A DNA stretch of 64,000 nt, from NCBI GenBank assembly GCA_045542415.1, contig JAZQKZ010000078.1:8175-72174 (forward strand), in the 5' to 3' direction. Of this stretch, positions 60,198-64,000 are shown one piece after another. The position numbers and the translations under genes are program-made. The DNA is from UMGS1958 sp045542415. GTDB taxonomy: Bacteria; Bacillota; Clostridia; UBA1381. The notes beneath the pieces were generated by a model. It saw only the letters and a program-made list of their open reading frames with translations, was not told the DNA's origin and searched no databases. The number at the start of each line of letters is the position of its first letter. The stretch's first letter is position 1.

Positions 60198-61529
60198 ATG
60201 AGCTTTAATATTGGATTGGTATCTCTGGGCTGTGCGAAAAATCAGACCGATGCGGAAACAATGCTCGGAATACTTGATTCAGACGGATATAAAATAGTAT
60301 ATGATGCTGCTGAGGCGGATGCTATAATTGTAAATACCTGCGGCTTTATCGATGCGGCGAAGCAGGAATCGATTAATACTCTGCTTGAAATGGCTCAGTA
60401 TAAAGAGGGCAGATGTAAGCTCCTGATTGCGTCCGGATGTCTGGCAGAGCGTTACAGCAAAGAAATTGCAGAGGAAATCCCGGAGGTTGATGCGATACTC
60501 GGAACGGGCGATTATGATAAGATAGCTGAGATTATACGTCTTGCACTTGAGGGCGAAAAGCCGATAATCTGCGGTCAGCCCAACCGTGACGCAGCGGAGG
60601 GTTTACCGAGAATTTTATCAACTCCGTCATATTGTGCATATCTGAAAATTGCAGAGGGCTGTTCAAATAACTGTACATACTGTGCGATTCCGTCCATAAG
60701 AGGAAAATTCAGAAGCAGAAAAACAGAAGATATTCTTGATGAAGCTCAAAGACTTGCACAAAGCGGTATAAAGGAGCTTATAGTAATAGCTCAGGATACA
60801 ACACGCTACGGTCTGGATTTATACGGTGAATATTCACTGGATAAGCTTCTTGAAGAGCTTGTAAAGGTCGAGGGGATTGAGTGGATAAGAGTACATTATT
60901 TCTACCCCGAAGCAGTGACGGACGCCCTTATCGAGACAATGGCAAGGCACGATAAAATCTGTGCATATGTCGATATGCCGATACAGCATATAAATGACGA
61001 GATTTTAAGAAGAATGGCACGTCGCACAAATCACAGTGAGATTGAGGCGAAGATAAATAAGCTTCGTGATAAAATTCCGGGCGTGGTGATAAGAACCTCT
61101 ATTATAGTAGGCTTTCCGGGCGAAACGCAGGAGCAGTTTGAAGAGTTGTATGATTTTGTTAAGCAGATACGCTTTGACAGAATGGGAGTGTTTGCATATT
61201 CTCAGGAGGAGGGTACTCCTGCTGCGAGGTTTGAAAATCAGATTGATGATGAAACAAAGCAGGCGAGACTTGATAAGCTCATGACCTTACAGCAGCAGAT
61301 TTCGTTTGAGATGAACCGTGAGAAAATCGGTTCGGAGCTTGAGGTAATAGTAGAGGGCTATGACGAGGAAAACTTCCTGTTCTATGGCAGAAGCCGGGGC
61401 GACAGTATAGATGTTGACGGAACAGTGTATTTCGGTACAGAGGAAGAGGTAGAGCCTGGAGATATTATAAAGGTAAAGATTCTTGATGCGGACGAATATG
61501 ACCTCACAGGTCAGGCTGTCGGTGACTGA
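60198..61529 (+). CDS. rimO: Ribosomal protein S12 methylthiotransferase RimO
   Basis: A 443-residue radical-SAM enzyme that adds a methylthio group to an Asp of ribosomal protein S12. The UPF0004 N-terminal domain has LGCAKNQTDAETMLG, VNTCGFIDAAKQES and ASGCLAERY, with the Cys ligands of the auxiliary cluster. The radical-SAM cluster motif is EGCSNNCTYCAIPSIRGKFRSR (three-Cys CxxxCxxC core). A C-terminal TRAM domain spans about 375-440. The YCAIPSIRG motif and length distinguish it from MiaB. Confidence 0.96.
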   Translation: MSFNIGLVSLGCAKNQTDAETMLGILDSDGYKIVYDAAEADAIIVNTCGFIDAAKQESINTLLEMAQYKEGRCKLLIASGCLAERYSKEIAEEIPEVDAILGTGDYDKIAEIIRLALEGEKPIICGQPNRDAAEGLPRILSTPSYCAYLKIAEGCSNNCTYCAIPSIRGKFRSRKTEDILDEAQRLAQSGIKELIVIAQDTTRYGLDLYGEYSLDKLLEELVKVEGIEWIRVHYFYPEAVTDALIETMARHDKICAYVDMPIQHINDEILRRMARRTNHSEIEAKINKLRDKIPGVVIRTSIIVGFPGETQEQFEELYDFVKQIRFDRMGVFAYSQEEGTPAARFENQIDDETKQARLDKLMTLQQQISFEMNREKIGSELEVIVEGYDEENFLFYGRSRGDSIDVDGTVYFGTEEEVEPGDIIKVKILDADEYDLTGQAVGD

Positions 61530-61588
61530 ATTAAGCATCAGTCGGGGGAATATTTACCGCATGAATAAGATTCGGAAAGGAAGTAACT

Positions 61589-62137
61589 ATGAATTTAGCA
61601 AATAAACTTACACTTTTGCGAGTGGTACTTGTACCGGTATTTATGGCGTTTTTGCTTATTGATACGACACCTTGTCAGATAACGGCGTTGGCAGTGTTTA
61701 TAATTGCATCGCTGACGGATATGCTTGACGGGCAGGTTGCGAGAAAATACAATCAGATAACTACATTCGGTAAGTTTGCCGATCCGCTTGCGGATAAAAT
61801 GCTTACAACAGCGGCATTTCTGATATTTATGCAGAAAGGTATTATCGATTCATGGGCAGTAATGATTATACTTGTGCGTGAGTTTGCAGTGTCGGGAGTA
61901 AGACTTGCGGCAGCCGGTGACGGTAATGTGATAGCGGCATCGTTTTTCGGTAAGTTCAAGACTGTGGCACAGATGGCGGCAATCATTATTACGATACTTA
62001 TTACCAACATTTCAGCCATTGAGACGAGTACAAGCTATACGGTAAGTGCGGCACTTATATGGATTTCGGTGGTATTTACTGTGTTATCCGGTGCGGATTA
62101 TCTGATAAAAAACTGGCACTTGATGAAGCTGAAATAA
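61589..62137 (+). CDS. pgsA: CDP-diacylglycerol-glycerol-3-phosphate 3-phosphatidyltransferase
   Basis: Membrane enzyme of 182 residues in phosphatidylglycerol synthesis. The CDP-alcohol phosphatidyltransferase motif (DGxxAR...GxxxDxxxD) reads LTDMLDGQVARKYNQITTFG and then KFADPLADK. About five hydrophobic segments follow. It lies 59 bases after rimO on the same strand, the order rimO-pgsA also seen in many Firmicutes. Confidence 0.95.
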   Translation: MNLANKLTLLRVVLVPVFMAFLLIDTTPCQITALAVFIIASLTDMLDGQVARKYNQITTFGKFADPLADKMLTTAAFLIFMQKGIIDSWAVMIILVREFAVSGVRLAAAGDGNVIAASFFGKFKTVAQMAAIIITILITNISAIETSTSYTVSAALIWISVVFTVLSGADYLIKNWHLMKLK

Positions 62138-62243
62138 GCAGTGTATAAGCTTTTTTTCGTGAGCAAAGGGCGTGAATTGCAGGCTTGTCCGTAAAAAAAG
62201 CTGCGTGTGTCTTTCACTTTAAGATATAAAAGGAGTAAAAAAA

Positions 62244-62870
62244 ATGAGTATAGAATTAAAATTCAATGAGCAGGGACTTATCCCGGCAGTATTACAGAAT
62301 AAGGTAACAAAAGAGGTGCTTATGGTTGCATATATGAACCGTGAGGCGTTTGACAAGACAGTTGAGACGGGAAAGGCTACCTTTTATTCACGTTCACGTC
62401 AGGAGCTTTGGGTAAAGGGCGAGACATCGGGTAATTTTATGTATGTCGATGAAATTAAGCTTGACTGTGACAATGACACCTTATTATTGATTGTAAATCC
62501 GAGAGGACCGGCATGCCATACAGGAAAGAGAAGCTGCTTCTACAGAAGTATAGAGGACGGAGTGCTTGTCGAGAAGGAAGAAGCAGAGGATTTATCAGAC
62601 GTTATGGCAGCTGACGAAGCGGTTATAATTGACCGTAAGAGACATCCGGAGGACGGAAGCTATACGAACTATCTCTTTGATAAGGGTGAGGACAAGATTT
62701 TAAAGAAGGTAGGCGAAGAGGCGGCAGAGGTGGTAATTGCCGGAAAGAACCGCGATAAGGCGGAAATAGCATATGAGACCTCGGATCTTATATATCATCT
62801 TACCGTAATGTTGGTTGACAATGATATGACATGGGATGATGTTTATCGTGAGATGAAGAAGAGAAGATAA
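62244..62870 (+). CDS. hisIE: Bifunctional phosphoribosyl-AMP cyclohydrolase / phosphoribosyl-ATP pyrophosphatase
   Basis: Histidine biosynthesis steps 2 and 3 in a 208-residue fusion. The HisI part (about 1-115) shows GLIPAVLQNKVTKEVLMVAYMN, SRSRQELWVKGETSGN, and the metal site DCDNDTLLLIVNPRGPACHTG. The HisE part (about 120-208) shows YTNYLFDKGEDKILKKVGEE and YETSDLIYHLTVML. No other his gene is seen in the window. AAAGGAG precedes the start; a terminator follows. Confidence 0.96.
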   Translation: MSIELKFNEQGLIPAVLQNKVTKEVLMVAYMNREAFDKTVETGKATFYSRSRQELWVKGETSGNFMYVDEIKLDCDNDTLLLIVNPRGPACHTGKRSCFYRSIEDGVLVEKEEAEDLSDVMAADEAVIIDRKRHPEDGSYTNYLFDKGEDKILKKVGEEAAEVVIAGKNRDKAEIAYETSDLIYHLTVMLVDNDMTWDDVYREMKKRR

Positions 62871-62877
62871 TGGAATC

Positions 62878-62903
62878 GGGGATGTTGTGCCAGCATCCCC
62901 TTT
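62878..62903 (+). terminator. Terminator of hisIE
   Basis: ggggatg (62878-62884) pairs with catcccc (62894-62900), followed by TTT. Confidence 0.7.
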
Positions 62904-63041
62904 GTTGTGTGGCATTCATTGAGCTTGTAAGATAAACAATAATTTAACAAAACACTTCATTTGTACATTTATAAAAACGGTGTAAATTAATAAAAAAGTC
63001 AAATTTTTTTTAAAATACCCCTTTTATTTTGCTTATGAGTG

Positions 63042-63050
63042 TGATATAAT
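63042..63050 (+). promoter_or_regulatory. Extended -10 promoter for the last gene
   Basis: TG-A-TATAAT (63042-63050); no good -35 is seen 17 bases upstream. The start codon is 50 bases further. Confidence 0.55.
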
Positions 63051-63099
63051 ATATGCTGTATTGATATGCGAGTAGTAATTTGCAGCAGGGAGGCAAAAT

Positions 63100-64000
63100 A
63101 TGAAAGAAGTAAGCTTTGATTTTGGAAAAAAACCGGTCATAGATGGTTATATAAAAATTACCGGGGAATCAATATATAATGAGGGTGCTGATTACGGTAT
63201 CCTGAAGCCGGCACAGGCGGTTGAACGTGACAGAGGCGAAAAGGAGCTTAACCGTGACTTTTTACTCATGGATTCAAATAAGTTTTTTGTGAAGCTTGAA
63301 AACGGACGCTATCTCATTCGCATGAGTACGGGTGATTACGTTGACGAGGGCGATGTCACAACCTTATACATAATAAACGGTATTAGAAACGGTGCGTGGA
63401 TTCATGACGGAACCGTTAAGGAAAACATCTATGAGGTGGATGTGACTGACGGTATGATGGAATTTGAATTTATGGGTCCGCACTGTGCAATAAATGCAAT
63501 TGATATTGCGATGATGCAGGATATTCCGGCACCTGTGGTAAAAACGGAGATAACCGCAGAAAAAAATAATCAGCAGGTTAAGCTGACATGGAATAAGCTT
63601 GACGGAGTATATGGATATTTTGTGAAGCGTTTTAATAAGCAAAACTTTGAATACGATAAAAAGACAGATGTAATAATCGAGGAATATATCGATACGGATG
63701 TAAACCTCAGTGAAAAGTACAGCTACAGAGTATATGGACTTTATTCACAGCATTTTACATCAAGAAACCGCACAGAGGTTGATGTGGAAATCGTTGACGG
63801 AAGCGGTGAAACGGGAGAGGTGACAGAGCTTGTTGCCAAGGAAACTCCCAATACCGTTGCATTGACATGGAAAGGCTGTAAGAATGCAGTATGGTATAAT
63901 GTATATCAAAAAGCTCCTTACGGTCCGTACAAGCTGATAGCAAAGGTTGACAGTGAAGAGTATATTCATGATGAGGTTGTAACCAATGTACCGTTTGTGT
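63100..64000 (+). CDS. Galactose-binding-like and fibronectin type III protein, 3' end outside window
   Basis: The frame is open from the ATG at 63100, after AGGGAGG, to the window end (300 residues visible). It has no signal peptide. The N-terminal module (about 1-140), SFDFGKKPVIDGYIKITGES, resembles the galactose-binding-like domain of rhamnogalacturonan acetylesterases and related pectin enzymes, and shares the FDFG start with the esterase at 23 kb. Two fibronectin type III domains follow (about 145-230, QQVKLTWNKLDGVYGYFV; about 240 onward, NTVALTWKGCKNAVWYNV). The missing C-terminal part probably carries the catalytic domain, perhaps an SGNH esterase or lyase; this cannot be told here. 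Confidence 0.8.
   Translation, partial: MKEVSFDFGKKPVIDGYIKITGESIYNEGADYGILKPAQAVERDRGEKELNRDFLLMDSNKFFVKLENGRYLIRMSTGDYVDEGDVTTLYIINGIRNGAWIHDGTVKENIYEVDVTDGMMEFEFMGPHCAINAIDIAMMQDIPAPVVKTEITAEKNNQQVKLTWNKLDGVYGYFVKRFNKQNFEYDKKTDVIIEEYIDTDVNLSEKYSYRVYGLYSQHFTSRNRTEVDVEIVDGSGETGEVTELVAKETPNTVALTWKGCKNAVWYNVYQKAPYGPYKLIAKVDSEEYIHDEVVTNVPFV

Overview
The window is about 64 kb of a fairly low-GC Firmicute chromosome, most likely an anaerobic gut Clostridium-class bacterium. Supporting signs are strong Shine-Dalgarno sites, sigma-A promoters with 17-nt spacers, Clostridia-type intergenic hairpins, a PdaA-like deacetylase, trmR next to mltG, and lipoprotein-based sugar uptake. Several genes serve rhamnogalacturonan/pectin use: a secreted GDSL acetylesterase, GH105 hydrolase, PL11-like propeller, LplB/YtcP/LipO-type transporter and KdgK-like kinase. 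A Monoglobus-like or Oscillospiraceae pectin degrader is possible, but the species cannot be fixed from sequence reading alone.

Layout. 1-16 kb: a truncated unknown protein, HtrA protease, DNA polymerase I followed closely by a zinc uptake operon (znuA-znuC-znuB-Fur family regulator), a NodB deacetylase, holA, an SH3-NlpC/P60 wall hydrolase, tRNA-Leu, an operon of HAD phosphatase, small alarmone synthetase and a two-component system, and a PdaA-like deacetylase. 16-28 kb: CNNM transporter, KdgK-like kinase, GltD-like oxidoreductase, M14 peptidase, two tandem membrane-anchored repeat proteins of unknown function, the 1278-residue secreted esterase and an unusual HD-HAD fusion, then tRNA-Trp.

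28.6-35.9 kb is an accessory block: small membrane-protein genes, an excisionase remnant, two WYL regulators, then an RNA-repair operon (Ro60/TROVE-like vWA protein, RtcB ligase, RlaP-like nucleotidyltransferase). Its roughly 300-nt leader contains three tandem, similarly built RNA modules with tRNA D-arm-like and T-arm-like sequences. This leader is the most interesting candidate in the window: a Y-RNA-like, tRNA-mimicking noncoding RNA joined to an RNA-repair operon.

36-52 kb: trmR, mltG, an acyltransferase and a tiny membrane protein; the pectin oligosaccharide genes (GH105, two permeases, binding lipoprotein, PL11-like propeller); an overlapping LMW-PTP/SGNH/WYL set; a domain-fused cyclophilin; and a U32 peptidase (TrhP-like). 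52-64 kb: a His/Cys-rich COG0523 zinc GTPase, asparagine synthetase, a zinc-ribbon membrane protein, tRNA-Pro, threonine deaminase, an HD protein, recX, rimO, pgsA, hisIE, and the start of another galactose-binding/FnIII protein cut by the window edge. Three related hairpin elements lie between genes at 18.9, 43.9 and 52.0 kb.
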